Assembly: GCA_021734525.1 (NCBI GenBank) | Contig: JAIPIW010000007.1 | Location: forward strand, 1-40,550 | DNA from: Candidatus Altimarinota bacterium | Lineage (GTDB): Bacteria; Patescibacteriota; Gracilibacteria; UBA4473 | Direction of reading: 5' to 3' | DNA length: 40,550 nt | In this document: piece after piece, positions 8,260-15,891 of the stretch | Layout: each line of letters opens with the position of its first letter | How positions within the stretch are numbered: position 1 is the stretch's first letter | Notes under the pieces: model-generated | Database searches by the model: none | What the model was told of the DNA's origin: nothing | What the model saw: only the letters and a program-made list of their open reading frames with translations | Translations under genes and position numbers: made by a program

Positions 8260-8769
8260 TTATAAATCAATCCAATATCTTAATGTTGGTTCGTCTTTTC
8301 CAGATATTTTGTCCTGAAAAACACCTTTGTTTTTCTCAATAATTTTTTGGGAAGCAGTATTTGATTCATCACATGTTATTAATACCTTTTTGAGTCCAAG
8401 AGATTCGGCTTTTTGTAAGGCAAGTTCTAGGATTTTCGTTCCATAACTCATTTTACGAGCAGTAGGACGGATAACATATCCTATATGTCCACCTAATTTT
8501 TTTAGGGAGTCAGTTAATTTATGACGAATATTAACCTGTCCTATTAGCTTGTTATTATCAACAAGCCAGTAGGTTGTTGATGAAACCCAATCTTCAGGAA
8601 GATTTTTCCCTTCTTCACAATCTTTTGTCTGTTTAATGTAGTGATCTAAATCACGAGTTTTTTCTAATGGATTGGGATTAAAAAATCCCATTAGTCCTTC
8701 TGTTTCCAATTCAGAAAGAACTTCTTTCCAGCTTTTTTCATATTTTCTATTTGGTTTTACTAGTTGCAT
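8260..8769 (-). CDS. GNAT-family N-acetyltransferase
   Basis: This 169-aa cytosolic enzyme has the Gcn5-related acetyltransferase fold: strand IGQVNIRHKL, then the acetyl-CoA-binding segment around IRPTARKMSYGTKIL (the family's R/Q-x-x-G-x-G/A region, here degenerate), then LITCDESNTASQKIIEKNKG, the classic strand 5-helix 4 motif in which Asn precedes the Ala/Ser. The overall pattern matches acetyltransferase_3-type members that modify amino groups of small molecules or protein N-termini; the substrate is unknown. It starts 10 bp after the phosphoesterase gene, so the two form an operon. It is cargo of the first module of the tRNA-Arg island. Confidence 0.85.
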   Translation of the reverse strand: MQLVKPNRKYEKSWKEVLSELETEGLMGFFNPNPLEKTRDLDHYIKQTKDCEEGKNLPEDWVSSTTYWLVDNNKLIGQVNIRHKLTDSLKKLGGHIGYVIRPTARKMSYGTKILELALQKAESLGLKKVLITCDESNTASQKIIEKNKGVFQDKISGKDEPTLRYWIDL

Positions 8770-8779
8770 CAGAACAAAA

Positions 8780-9568
8780 TTACAATTTCCTCCATTCTGG
8801 AGGTATATGTTTTTTAGATTTCAAAGGAATAGTTTTTATTTCCATGTTATCGGTATCTAAAACTAAAACTCCATTTGCAAAGCTACCATTAACAACGCTT
8901 GCCCCATGAAGCCAAGTTATATCGTTCGTCAGTTTAATAGTTTTGTTGAAAGAGATTTCACTAACCTCATTTTTAGTAAATACCATCATTCCTTCTTTGT
9001 GGTCATGACCAGAAATTCCTAATGTACAGCCATTTTTTTTCATGAATTCAAAGTGTTTTTTCACATCTTTTGGTGTAGCGGGTTCAAAAGTTGTAGAACC
9101 AGTAAGGTCAGGATATGCGTAATGAGAAAAAAGAATTTTGAGATCTCCATATTGCTTAATAACGTATTCAGGAAGTTTTTGGATAAATTTTTTATCTTCT
9201 TTAGTAAGTAATGCAGGTAATTCGTTGTACTCGTAAAGGTAAATTTTATCCTTGGAAAGTTTTTCTCTCGTTTGATAATCAAGGGAATACCAGTTCTTAG
9301 GGTAGGAGAATCCTGCTTTGTGCTTAGGCAATTTCCTTATTGAAAATAAATCATGATTACCAAGGAGAGTGAATTCACATCTCTTTTTAAGTAATTCAAT
9401 AACTTCATGAGCGTTTCTAGACCATAGAAAACCATAATAAGGAACGCTATAACCTGCTAAATCTCCAAGACAAACAATTTGACTACATTTCTCTTTATCT
9501 AAAACTTTGAACGCTTCTTTAAGGCGTTTTATGTCTTCATGTATGTCTGAGATAATCCCAATTTTCAT
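8780..9568 (-). CDS. Calcineurin-like metallophosphoesterase
   Basis: This 262-aa enzyme carries all five metal-binding blocks of the calcineurin-like phosphoesterase family: SDIH (Asp8, His10), CLGDLAG (Asp36), LLGNHDLF, the histidine in LFSHYAYP and the terminal GHDHKEG. It is therefore probably an active dinuclear-metal phosphatase or phosphodiesterase, of the YfcE/Ap4A-hydrolase type in general layout. The natural substrate is unknown. It is the first gene of a two-gene operon with the acetyltransferase and lies inside the tRNA-Arg island. Its promoter should lie just past 9568, close to boundary repeat R2. Confidence 0.9.
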   Translation of the reverse strand: MKIGIISDIHEDIKRLKEAFKVLDKEKCSQIVCLGDLAGYSVPYYGFLWSRNAHEVIELLKKRCEFTLLGNHDLFSIRKLPKHKAGFSYPKNWYSLDYQTREKLSKDKIYLYEYNELPALLTKEDKKFIQKLPEYVIKQYGDLKILFSHYAYPDLTGSTTFEPATPKDVKKHFEFMKKNGCTLGISGHDHKEGMMVFTKNEVSEISFNKTIKLTNDITWLHGASVVNGSFANGVLVLDTDNMEIKTIPLKSKKHIPPEWRKL

Positions 9569-9634
9569 AGTATTATTTATATAATGATTAAAAATAGGAC
9601 TTTCTAATATTAAATCCTTTTTTTAGTTTCGCCT

Positions 9635-9732
9635 AACTTGTATTTATATGAACTCACAATCTAAGAATAAAGTTCTAATTTCCTCCAGTTTTCTGTACCA
9701 CACCTTTTTAACAGTTTATTTAAGTGGTTTTT
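9635..9732 (+). repeat. Cassette boundary repeat R2
   Basis: Contains AACTTGTATTTA, CACAATC, AAAGTTCTAAT and then TGTACCACACC, in the same order as R4, followed by a decayed copy of the R1 hairpin (9710-9729, AACAGTTT-ATTT-AAGTGGTT). Homologous to R3 and R4 over the AGTTCTAAT...TGTACCAC part. Confidence 0.75.
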
Positions 9733-9777
9733 GTGTATGGAGGCGGCAAGGATGATTTAACTTCTATTTACTATTTT

Positions 9778-10071
9778 TTAGCTTTTTCTGTTGAATTTTT
9801 GTTTATTTATATCTTCAAGTAAATCAATAGTTGCATCAACTGACAGGTTCTTCGTATTAAACAAAATTAATTTATCTCCAAATTTTTTTAATAAAGGAGT
9901 CAGGAATTCATCACCCCATGAAGGAGAAAGCGAGGATACTCCTTCAAAATCAATTTCAATTGATTCATTTGGCTTAAGTGTTTCAAATATAAGTGAATAT
10001 CCACTATGGGCATCTTTTCCAGCTTGTCGAGAAGAAAGAGTCTCTCCGAATTGTTTTAATTGGGTTTTCAT
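9778..10071 (-). CDS. STAS-like (DUF4325-type) domain protein
   Basis: This 97-aa protein has the pattern IEIDFEGVSSLSPSWGDEFL (residues 39-57), characteristic of the STAS-like DUF4325 family. These are small alpha/beta proteins resembling anti-anti-sigma factors and often encoded next to GHKL-ATPase partners. In classical STAS proteins a Ser at this turn is phosphorylated by the kinase partner; here the SLSPS run offers candidate serines. It lies 13 bp downstream of the MerR-ATPase gene, and the pairing suggests the two proteins interact in a regulatory switch. The output of that switch is unknown. Confidence 0.8.
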   Translation of the reverse strand: MKTQLKQFGETLSSRQAGKDAHSGYSLIFETLKPNESIEIDFEGVSSLSPSWGDEFLTPLLKKFGDKLILFNTKNLSVDATIDLLEDINKQKFNRKS

Positions 10072-10084
10072 ATGGAAGAGGGGA

Positions 10085-10813
10085 TTAGAATGTAAATAGG
10101 GCTAAACAACCAATAATGGTTTCTTTAGTTTTTTTTATATTCTCAATAGAGAATGATTCACCAGCATTAAGAATTAATTCAGCATCGCCTGTTTGAAATG
10201 TTAAATTGAAGTGACCATTCTCTACATTGCGTCTAACATATTTTAGACCATTACCACGTTTTTCTGGTGCTCTACCTGTTATCACTTCGGTAAAAGCAAT
10301 ATATAAAGCATCTTTATGATCAGATAAATTAGGAACAACTCGTTGAAGAGTTTTTAAAATCCCCAAACCTCTATCTGCTAAAACTATTTGTCGTTGTTCA
10401 ATATTATAACCAAAATATATTCCCATAATGTCCGACCATCTACCTAAGTTATGGTCAAAAGAGTTGTTGCCAATTTCACCAACAGAACTAGATATAAGTG
10501 AATACACTTCACCTATTTTATCTTTTAAGAGTTTTTCCATAACAGTATTGCGAGATTCAAATACAGCTCTTGTTGGACAATAAAATATTTCATTTGGTTC
10601 GGATTTGCCTTCCCTTGCCCAAAGTTTTGCGTTCAAAAACAAGTCTTTTTCTAAAAGATTTTTTATTGATTTCACCGAATATCTACGTTGACCTCCTTGT
10701 GTTCTGGTTGCTGTTAATTTTCCGGAATGATCCCATCGTCTTAATGTTTCAATTGAAACATTAAGCATTTTGGCAGCATCACCAATGTTTAGATAGTTAT
10801 CGATAGGATTCAT
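10085..10813 (-). CDS. MerR-type HTH fused to GHKL (HATPase) domain
   Basis: Residues 6-55 form a MerR/excisionase-like helix-turn-helix (IGDAAKMLNVSIETLRRWD, then GGQRRYS). Residues 75-230 form a histidine-kinase-type ATPase domain with N-box EIGNNSFDHN (113-122), G1 box DRGLGI (147-152) and G2 box RGNGLKYV (186-193). No histidine-phosphotransfer domain is present, so it resembles SpoIIAB/RsbW-type ATPases more than a sensor kinase. With the STAS-like partner 13 bp downstream, a DNA-binding switch gated by nucleotide and partner binding is plausible. Two copies of AAAACCTACACAT upstream are candidate operators. Confidence 0.85.
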   Translation of the reverse strand: MNPIDNYLNIGDAAKMLNVSIETLRRWDHSGKLTATRTQGGQRRYSVKSIKNLLEKDLFLNAKLWAREGKSEPNEIFYCPTRAVFESRNTVMEKLLKDKIGEVYSLISSSVGEIGNNSFDHNLGRWSDIMGIYFGYNIEQRQIVLADRGLGILKTLQRVVPNLSDHKDALYIAFTEVITGRAPEKRGNGLKYVRRNVENGHFNLTFQTGDAELILNAGESFSIENIKKTKETIIGCLALFTF

Positions 10814-10878
10814 GTTAATGAAAATTATTTACAAAACCACGCACGCTAAATGGTAGAGGAAACCTTTGGTTTTGTCAA

Positions 10879-10945
10879 AACCTACACATTCAAATGTCGT
10901 TATTAAAGCAAAATAAGCGCTAAATAGAAATAAAACCTACACATA
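10879..10945. promoter_or_regulatory. Candidate operator: two AAAACCTACACAT direct repeats
   Basis: AAAACCTACACAT occurs near 10879 and again near 10933, about 54 bp apart (five helical turns), in the upstream region of the MerR-ATPase gene. Equal facing and near-integral spacing fit binding by a dimeric regulator, perhaps the MerR-like domain itself (inference). Confidence 0.4.
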
Positions 10946-10960
10946 TTTAAAATATTGTAC

Positions 10961-11027
10961 AATAAAAAGTTCTAATTGCTTTCGGTTTGGTGTACCACCC
11001 TTTTAACCGCTTATTTGAGCGGTTTTT
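10961..11027 (+). repeat. Cassette boundary repeat R3 with terminator
   Basis: AAAAGTTCTAATTG followed by GGTGTACCACCC and hairpin AACCGCTT-ATTT-GAGCGGTT with T5 (11005-11027). Same order as R1, R2 and R4. The hairpin can terminate the minus-strand kinase gene that ends at 11037. Confidence 0.75.
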
Positions 11028-11036
11028 AGAAAATAA

Positions 11037-11540
11037 TTAAAAATATTTTTTTACAAAGTCTTGCATTTTTTTGCGTGTTTTTAGGCGGACTACTTTTTTA
11101 GGATACTGGGCAACTAATTTTTCTATTTCATGTCGTTCTTCTTTTTTCAGAATAGTTTTAAGTATATCAAAATCTAAAGTTTCAATACATCCTTCAGCCA
11201 TTTCAGCTCTTATTTTTCCGCGATGAGAAAGCCACCTTTTGATGGCACCAAAGAAAGCCTGAAATGCAGAATAATCAAGATAAAGTACTATGTCTGCATT
11301 TTGCAATCTAATAGAACTGGCTGGATGAATGTATCCTTCAATAATCCACTTATCTTTTTGTAAATCTTTTTCTATTTGTGCTTCTATTTTTTTTTCGTCA
11401 GCTAGTTTCCAATTTTTTAGAAAGATCAGTTGATCACGGTGAATGATAGGAAGTTTTAATTTTTCAGATAAAAGTTTAGCAAGTGTCGTTTTGCCAGTTC
11501 CACTTATTCCGATAATTGCTATTCGGTTGATATTTTTCAT
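11037..11540 (-). CDS. P-loop kinase, FlaR/topology-modulation or adenylate-kinase-like
   Basis: This 167-aa single-domain nucleotide kinase-like ATPase has Walker A GISGTGKTT (residues 11-19), the acceptor-site segment IIHRDQLIFLKNW and a Walker-B-like strand ADIVLYLDYS. The HRDxLIF...W pattern is typical of the small AAA_17/AAA_18-like proteins often annotated as DNA topology modulation protein FlaR, whose biochemical substrate is not established. It lacks a clear lid domain. It is cargo of the third module of the tRNA-Arg island and probably shares a transcript with the 57-aa protein 65 bp upstream. Confidence 0.8.
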   Translation of the reverse strand: MKNINRIAIIGISGTGKTTLAKLLSEKLKLPIIHRDQLIFLKNWKLADEKKIEAQIEKDLQKDKWIIEGYIHPASSIRLQNADIVLYLDYSAFQAFFGAIKRWLSHRGKIRAEMAEGCIETLDFDILKTILKKEERHEIEKLVAQYPKKVVRLKTRKKMQDFVKKYF

Positions 11541-11605
11541 AAAAAAACAACTTTTATAACTACTATTTCATCTAACGTTTCGGTATTATGCTATGTCCAC
11601 TTTTC

Positions 11606-11779
11606 CTATTCTTTTTTTAGACCATTTTTTTGTGCATAGGATCGTGCTGCTAATGCGTTGGAGCCTCCGGTATATTTTGATTTCGTTTTTATACTGGCAG
11701 AGACAGTTACACCATCAGAATCTGTTTCTATGGTAATTGAATTACCATCGTTATCTGAATATGTTTCTATTTTACTCAT
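11606..11779 (-). CDS. 57-aa hypothetical protein
   Basis: A short frame starts MSKIETYSDNDGNS and ends GLKKE. It is polar, rich in Ser, Thr, Asp and Asn, with no signal peptide or membrane segment. The gap between R3 and R4 contains only this gene and the kinase, both on the minus strand like all cargo of the inner modules. No family is recognised. Its placement, clean start and stop, and protein-like composition favour a real gene. Confidence 0.5.
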   Translation of the reverse strand: MSKIETYSDNDGNSITIETDSDGVTVSASIKTKSKYTGGSNALAARSYAQKNGLKKE

Positions 11780-11830
11780 ATTATTTGAATGAAAAGTAAC
11801 TTAATCATAGTGAGAAAGTGGCTTTCGTAC

Positions 11831-11899
11831 AACTTGTATTTACGCTAACACACAATCAAAAAAGTTCTAATGTCTTCAAGCTTTGTGTACCACCCTTTT
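11831..11899 (+). repeat. Cassette boundary repeat R4 (outermost, no hairpin)
   Basis: Shares AACTTGTATTTA, ACACACAATC, AAAGTTCTAAT and TGTGTACCACCCTTTT with R2/R3, but similarity stops right after CCTTTT and the terminator hairpin is gone. It is the most distant copy from the tRNA. Confidence 0.7.
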
Positions 11900-11964
11900 G
11901 TTTATATTCCATAGACGATTTTTTCGTATTGCATTGTGTTTTTTAATTTTGAATAATTAGCACA

Positions 11965-12363
11965 ATGAATATTTCTTTTTGGTATCAATCTTTAGAAAAA
12001 CCATTTTTTGCACCTCCTGCAGAGGTATTTGGGATTGTCTGGAGTATTTTGTACCCGATAATTTTTATAAGTTTTGGGTATGTTTTCTATCTTATTTTAA
12101 AAGACAGAATTCCCAGTAAAGTTAGTATCCCTTTCATAGTGAATCTTGTGGCTAATTTTTCATTCAGTCCTATTCAATTTGGACTTCAAAATAACATATT
12201 AGCAATGATAGATATCCTCATTGTGTTTGGAAGTTTGATTTGGGCAATGAAGGTAATATGGAAATATTCCAGAGGTGTTGCTATTGCACAAATTCCATAT
12301 CTATTATGGGTTGGTTTTGCAATGATTTTACAGATCTCTATTACGTGGCTCAATTTTAAATAA
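11965..12363 (+). CDS. TspO/MBR family membrane protein
   Basis: This 132-aa protein has five hydrophobic helices, matching the TspO (translocator protein) fold. Diagnostic elements are WYQSLEKPFFAPPAEVFGIVW at the N-terminus (quoted in two parts: WYQSLEKP, then FFAPPAEVFGIVW), ILYPIIF in helix 1-2, and PYLLWVGFA with SITWLNF at the end. TspO proteins bind porphyrins and affect tetrapyrrole or stress responses; the role in a heme-poor CPR cell is unclear. It lies just outside R4 and, unlike the inner cargo, is on the plus strand. It overlaps the convergent gene at 12356 by 8 bp. Confidence 0.85.
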   Translation: MNISFWYQSLEKPFFAPPAEVFGIVWSILYPIIFISFGYVFYLILKDRIPSKVSIPFIVNLVANFSFSPIQFGLQNNILAMIDILIVFGSLIWAMKVIWKYSRGVAIAQIPYLLWVGFAMILQISITWLNFK

Positions 12364-12988
12364 AAGGATCATATGCCCATTGAAGTAGGGCCTGTCTTTG
12401 GCGTGGTCGGCAAGTGAGATCTTTTGGTTTACAGTTAGCTTTAATTTGTCCGGCATGCCTTCTAAAGGATCGCCAACGTTTTATTTGGCGTATGTCTAGT
12501 TTTGGTTCACGTCGTCCTAAATAATATCTGCAATACCATTGGAACCATCCTCGTACATCTGGATCACTGGGGATAATCCAGTGTTTTTGAATCCATACAG
12601 ATAGGGGTTGTCTGGATTTTATACCAAAACAGTTTCTGGAAATATCTGGTTTTTTGAAAGATAATTTATTTTTTTTGAGTGCGTTTTCATACCATTCTCT
12701 AGGAAATTCAGATGTGCAGTCATTGAGGTATTTACCTTCAAAAATTCCTAGTTCTAACATTTCCTGGGGTGATAAGTCAGGTGTAAATTCTGGATCGAAG
12801 TTTTTACCAATAGGTTCGGATAATTTATATCTATAACCTTTCTGCATGGTGTCATAAACTGAAATAATTTTTCCAATGTTGTAATCTTTTTCTGAAATTG
12901 AATTAGAAAGATCTATTTTTTTCATATTTTGGATTATAAAATGTTTTTTATAATCACCCAATAGTTCTTTATAAAAATTTGACTTCAA
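12356..12988 (-). CDS. Conserved Trp/Arg-rich protein of unknown function
   Basis: This 210-aa soluble protein has a strikingly aromatic and basic C-terminal half: WIIPSDPDVRGWFQWYCRYY, then GRREPKLDIRQIKRW, then CRPRQRQALLQWAYD. I recognise this as a widely conserved uncharacterised domain (variants of DxRGWFQWYCRYYxGRR recur in bacterial and algal proteins), but no function is known to me. Conserved Cys residues (CTSEF, RNCFG, YCRYY, ANCKP, LTCRP) and the density of Arg/Trp suggest nucleic-acid or cofactor binding (inference). It is convergent with, and overlaps, tspO by 8 bp. Confidence 0.7.
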   Translation of the reverse strand: MKSNFYKELLGDYKKHFIIQNMKKIDLSNSISEKDYNIGKIISVYDTMQKGYRYKLSEPIGKNFDPEFTPDLSPQEMLELGIFEGKYLNDCTSEFPREWYENALKKNKLSFKKPDISRNCFGIKSRQPLSVWIQKHWIIPSDPDVRGWFQWYCRYYLGRREPKLDIRQIKRWRSFRRHAGQIKANCKPKDLTCRPRQRQALLQWAYDPFI

Positions 12989-13033
12989 TTTTCCATATCA
13001 TATTATGCGTTTTCTAACTTAATTTTGTATTTT

Positions 13034-13249
13034 ATGAAACTTAGCGATTGTCAGAGCTGTCCCGGTTGTGGAAATTCTAATGCAGTATGCAGTGATCTTT
13101 GGGAGGTTATGGTGCATAAGAATATTGTAGAAAAACAGCAAAGCTCTTCTACAGGAACCGGGGAATTATCAGTATCGCAATTAAAGGAAAAAATAAACTC
13201 GGGAATAAAACGCATTACCGAAAAAACCTCTGTTACTAATAGAATCTAA
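13034..13249 (+). CDS. Small Cys-motif protein, 71 aa
   Basis: The N-terminus MKLSDCQSCPGCGNSNAVC carries CxxCxxC plus a further Cys, a compact metal-binding or redox pattern, followed by a polar Ser/Thr-rich linker and a basic helix. I chose the ATG at 13034 over the TTG at 13025 because the Cys motif then starts near the N-terminus. It is 15 bp upstream of the 519-aa gene on the same strand, so the two probably share a transcript. Family unknown. Confidence 0.55.
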   Translation: MKLSDCQSCPGCGNSNAVCSDLWEVMVHKNIVEKQQSSSTGTGELSVSQLKEKINSGIKRITEKTSVTNRI

Positions 13250-13264
13250 TCTTTTATTTCTAAA

Positions 13265-14824
13265 ATGAGTACAGAAAAAATAGAGGCCGATCTTTTGAAT
13301 AACTCAGAATTATCATCCAATGATAAAGATAATGAGGAAGAAGCTGTTTTCGATATTTCTGAAATCGATAAAATGGTTATTAATGCGATGCTTATTGTTC
13401 ATTTGCAGGACGCTTTCGATTTTCTGAAAAAAGAAAAAGGAAGAACTCCATTTATAGAAGAGGGATATAGTCTTCTCCTGAAAAATATAGAAGAAGGGGG
13501 ATTTACAAAAGCAGCTAGTAGGCAAAAGAGTTATGTAGAAGACAAACTAAGAAAAGTAGGTTTTCAAGGAGGGGATTGGCAACAATATGAACAAAATCTA
13601 TCCGGGATAAAAAGTAAAATAGAATCATTCTCTCCAGAAGAATTGGGGTTGGATGATAATATTAAAAGCCAAGCAGAATTTACTAAAGAGGTTTGGTTAT
13701 ATTTAGAAAACCTGTTTTTTATTCCTAAAAAGAACCTACCTACAGACACCTTACAAGCGATAGAAAAACAGTTGTCTGGTTGGTATAAAATTTGGAAAGA
13801 AGATCAGAAAAAGAAAGATAATGAAAAAAACAAAGAGAACTTAACAGAGGTTAAGGAGGAAATAGATGAAATTTCCTTAGATCAGATGGACGAAATTACT
13901 ACTTATCCAAAAAATCGTCAGCAGTTTATAAAACAATTCCAAACTCAAAGAAAAAGAATCTTTGGTTTGGCGATAGATAGTGTTGTTCATCAGGTAGATA
14001 AATATTGGCGAGAATCTTTAGAGAAGCTATTCAACTTGTGGCAGACAGAATCTACTTCTTTAAAAAAGGCTTTTTCTTCTTGGAAGCCAAGTGAGAATGA
14101 ACAAAAAAGCAGGGGTTTCTTAGGAAAAGCTTTTGAAGCAAAATGGGGTACTACTAGATTAGAAAAAAAGCGACATAATCTTTTAATTAAAGAATTGTTA
14201 GATACTAGGTGGCAGGAAATTTCATTACAAAGAGAACAAGAAGCAAAAAAGGTTAAGCAGGCAGAAGAACAAGCTAATAAAGAAGAAACACAATTAGAAA
14301 TACCGGAGAAACCTGTGGAAATAGAGGAAGAAGTTAAGATGGAAGAGATTTCTGCAGTAACTGCAGATAGGGTGCATTCTTCCTTAGAAGACGACAAGTA
14401 TTTAGGGAACATCAAATTCAATTGGGAGGGATTGGAAAAAGAACTTGATCCGCAAGTTTTTGCTAAAGGCCGTGAAAGAGTAGAGCATCTTTTTGATCGT
14501 AGTCACTCTCTAAAGGAACTTTTCCAAAAGGGAAAAATGTTTTTCCTTCCTTTCCTTTTGGCTTGGAGCGCGGAACTGGAAGAAAGGGATTTTGAATCTT
14601 GTGTGTCGGAATTAGAGAAACAAAGTTTTTCTCCAGCAGAACTTCTGGAATGGCTTTTCTCTAATCAGAAAAGAAAAAGTAAGGCTAAGGAAGCTAGAAA
14701 GAAAGCAGGAAAGTTATGGCAGGATTTCTCAGAAGGTGGTCGTAATTTTGATTTAAAAATGACCGAATTGATGGGTGATGGAGAAAAAGAAGAGATAGAA
14801 CTGGAAGAAATGTTAGAACAGTAA
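13265..14824 (+). CDS. Large charged coiled-coil protein, unknown function
   Basis: This 519-aa protein is dominated by Lys, Glu, Gln and Leu and is predicted largely helical. Strong coiled-coil or disordered charged segments lie around residues 180-210 and 320-360 (for example KKVKQAEEQANKEE and EEEVKMEEIS). A more compact C-terminal domain (about 385-500) contains the run GKMFFLPFLLAWSAEL and ends with an acidic tail. No signal peptide, membrane span or catalytic motif is seen. It precedes the hydrogenase operon by about 70 bp. I do not recognise the family. Confidence 0.65.
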   Translation: MSTEKIEADLLNNSELSSNDKDNEEEAVFDISEIDKMVINAMLIVHLQDAFDFLKKEKGRTPFIEEGYSLLLKNIEEGGFTKAASRQKSYVEDKLRKVGFQGGDWQQYEQNLSGIKSKIESFSPEELGLDDNIKSQAEFTKEVWLYLENLFFIPKKNLPTDTLQAIEKQLSGWYKIWKEDQKKKDNEKNKENLTEVKEEIDEISLDQMDEITTYPKNRQQFIKQFQTQRKRIFGLAIDSVVHQVDKYWRESLEKLFNLWQTESTSLKKAFSSWKPSENEQKSRGFLGKAFEAKWGTTRLEKKRHNLLIKELLDTRWQEISLQREQEAKKVKQAEEQANKEETQLEIPEKPVEIEEEVKMEEISAVTADRVHSSLEDDKYLGNIKFNWEGLEKELDPQVFAKGRERVEHLFDRSHSLKELFQKGKMFFLPFLLAWSAELEERDFESCVSELEKQSFSPAELLEWLFSNQKRKSKAKEARKKAGKLWQDFSEGGRNFDLKMTELMGDGEKEEIELEEMLEQ

Positions 14825-14892
14825 AGTCTTCAATTTTATTTTTATTTCCGTAGATAAGGAAGTAAAATCCTTTTGAAGTTTTTAAAATAAAA

Positions 14893-15891
14893 ATGAATAT
14901 CCTTCCTAAAATAAAAGAAGCAGACCTTGTTGGTCGGGGAGGAGCAGGATTTCCTACCTATTTAAAATGGGAAGGAATACAGAAAGTCAAAGCAGATAAG
15001 AAATATGTTATTTGTAATGCCTCAGAAGGGGAGTTGGGTCTTTTTAAGGATTTTTATATCCTCCAAAACCATGCGGACAGAGTTTTCAAAGGTTTACAAC
15101 TAGCTATGGATTTTATTGGCACCAAAAAAGCCTTCTTTAACTTTAATGGTGATTATTATAAGAAACTCAAACTGCAGATAGATGAACTAGTCGAAGAATA
15201 TGAAGAACGGGGATATCAGATTACTATTTTTAGAGAACATCCTTCCTACATTGGAGGAGAAGAAACAGCCCTTCTTAATGCTATTGAAGGCAAAAGAGTA
15301 GAACCACGTCTCAAACCTCCTTATCCGTCAGATAGAGGTCTCTTTGGTCAACCAACTTTGATTCATAATGTGGAGACTCTATATAATGTGGCTGACGTAG
15401 CTGAAGATAAATTTGAGAAAAAACGTTTTTACTGTCTTTCTTTCCCGCACAAAAAAGGAGAAGTACACCATTTACCAGCTAACTGGTCCATAAAGAAGAT
15501 TTTAGAAAAAACTAATAATATTCCGGACTTTCCTTATTTTGTCCAAATAGGAGGAAGTGCTAGTGGATTAGTACTTAATTCTTCTCAACTAGATAAACAG
15601 AAAATGATGGGAGCAGGATCTATAGAAATTTACAAAAAGAGTACTGATCCTCGTGAGCTATTACTGAAATGGTTTTCCTTCTATGATCAGGAAAGCTGCG
15701 GTAAATGTACTCCTTGTCGGGAAGGGACTTTCCAGCTTCGTAAAATGGTAGAAGAATCTAAGAACATTCCCTGGCAGAAAATGAAACCTATTTTAGAAGT
15801 ATTAGAAGAAACTTCTTTTTGTGCTTTAGGAAAATCTGTTCCGGTGCCAGTTTATAGTTTTTTAAAAAACGTTCTTAAAAAGAAATTATGA
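14893..15891 (+). CDS. NuoF/HydB-like NADH-oxidising flavoprotein subunit of hydrogenase
   Basis: It probably carries FMN and moves electrons between NAD(H) and the [FeFe] hydrogenase encoded next. Visible motifs are the NADH/FMN-binding GRGGAGFPT (14-22), GGEETALLNAIEG (121-133) and the 4Fe-4S ligands Cys269, Cys272, Cys275 (ESCGKCTPCREG) and Cys310. At 332 aa it is a minimal core: the N-terminal thioredoxin-like extension and the C-terminal ferredoxin domains of bifurcating HydB subunits are absent. No NuoE/HydC gene adjoins it. Its stop overlaps the hydrogenase start by 4 bp (ATGA), so the two products are translationally coupled. Confidence 0.92.
   Translation: MNILPKIKEADLVGRGGAGFPTYLKWEGIQKVKADKKYVICNASEGELGLFKDFYILQNHADRVFKGLQLAMDFIGTKKAFFNFNGDYYKKLKLQIDELVEEYEERGYQITIFREHPSYIGGEETALLNAIEGKRVEPRLKPPYPSDRGLFGQPTLIHNVETLYNVADVAEDKFEKKRFYCLSFPHKKGEVHHLPANWSIKKILEKTNNIPDFPYFVQIGGSASGLVLNSSQLDKQKMMGAGSIEIYKKSTDPRELLLKWFSFYDQESCGKCTPCREGTFQLRKMVEESKNIPWQKMKPILEVLEETSFCALGKSVPVPVYSFLKNVLKKKL

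Larger units (their letters stand above)
8028..11899. mobile_element. tRNA-Arg-anchored cargo island (stacked insertions, no integrase)
   Basis: Four same-direction copies of the tRNA-Arg 3' end occur at 8213, 9635, 10961 and 11831, and three of them keep the tRNA's terminator hairpin. Between them lie small minus-strand cargo modules. The copy nearest the intact tRNA matches it best and the farther ones are progressively altered, as expected for repeated insertion at one site with older inserts pushed outward. No recombinase gene lies in the window, so the elements would be immobile now or moved in trans. Tycheposons and other tRNA-targeting satellites give a precedent; the assignment is inference. 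Confidence 0.55.

Noticed and set aside
10832-10905. Degenerate tRNA-like sequence (ATGGTAGAG, then ACATTCAAATGT) upstream of the MerR-ATPase gene
   Set aside because: D-loop- and T-loop-like pieces are suggestive inside a tRNA-based island, but no acceptor or anticodon stem can be drawn.
9635-11899. Integron attC sites in the R2-R4 repeats
   Set aside because: R2 begins with GCCTAAC, which fits RYYYAAC, but R4 does not, no GTTRRRY partner follows, and the repeats do not fold into the long imperfect hairpin of attC. The tRNA-derived end explains them better.
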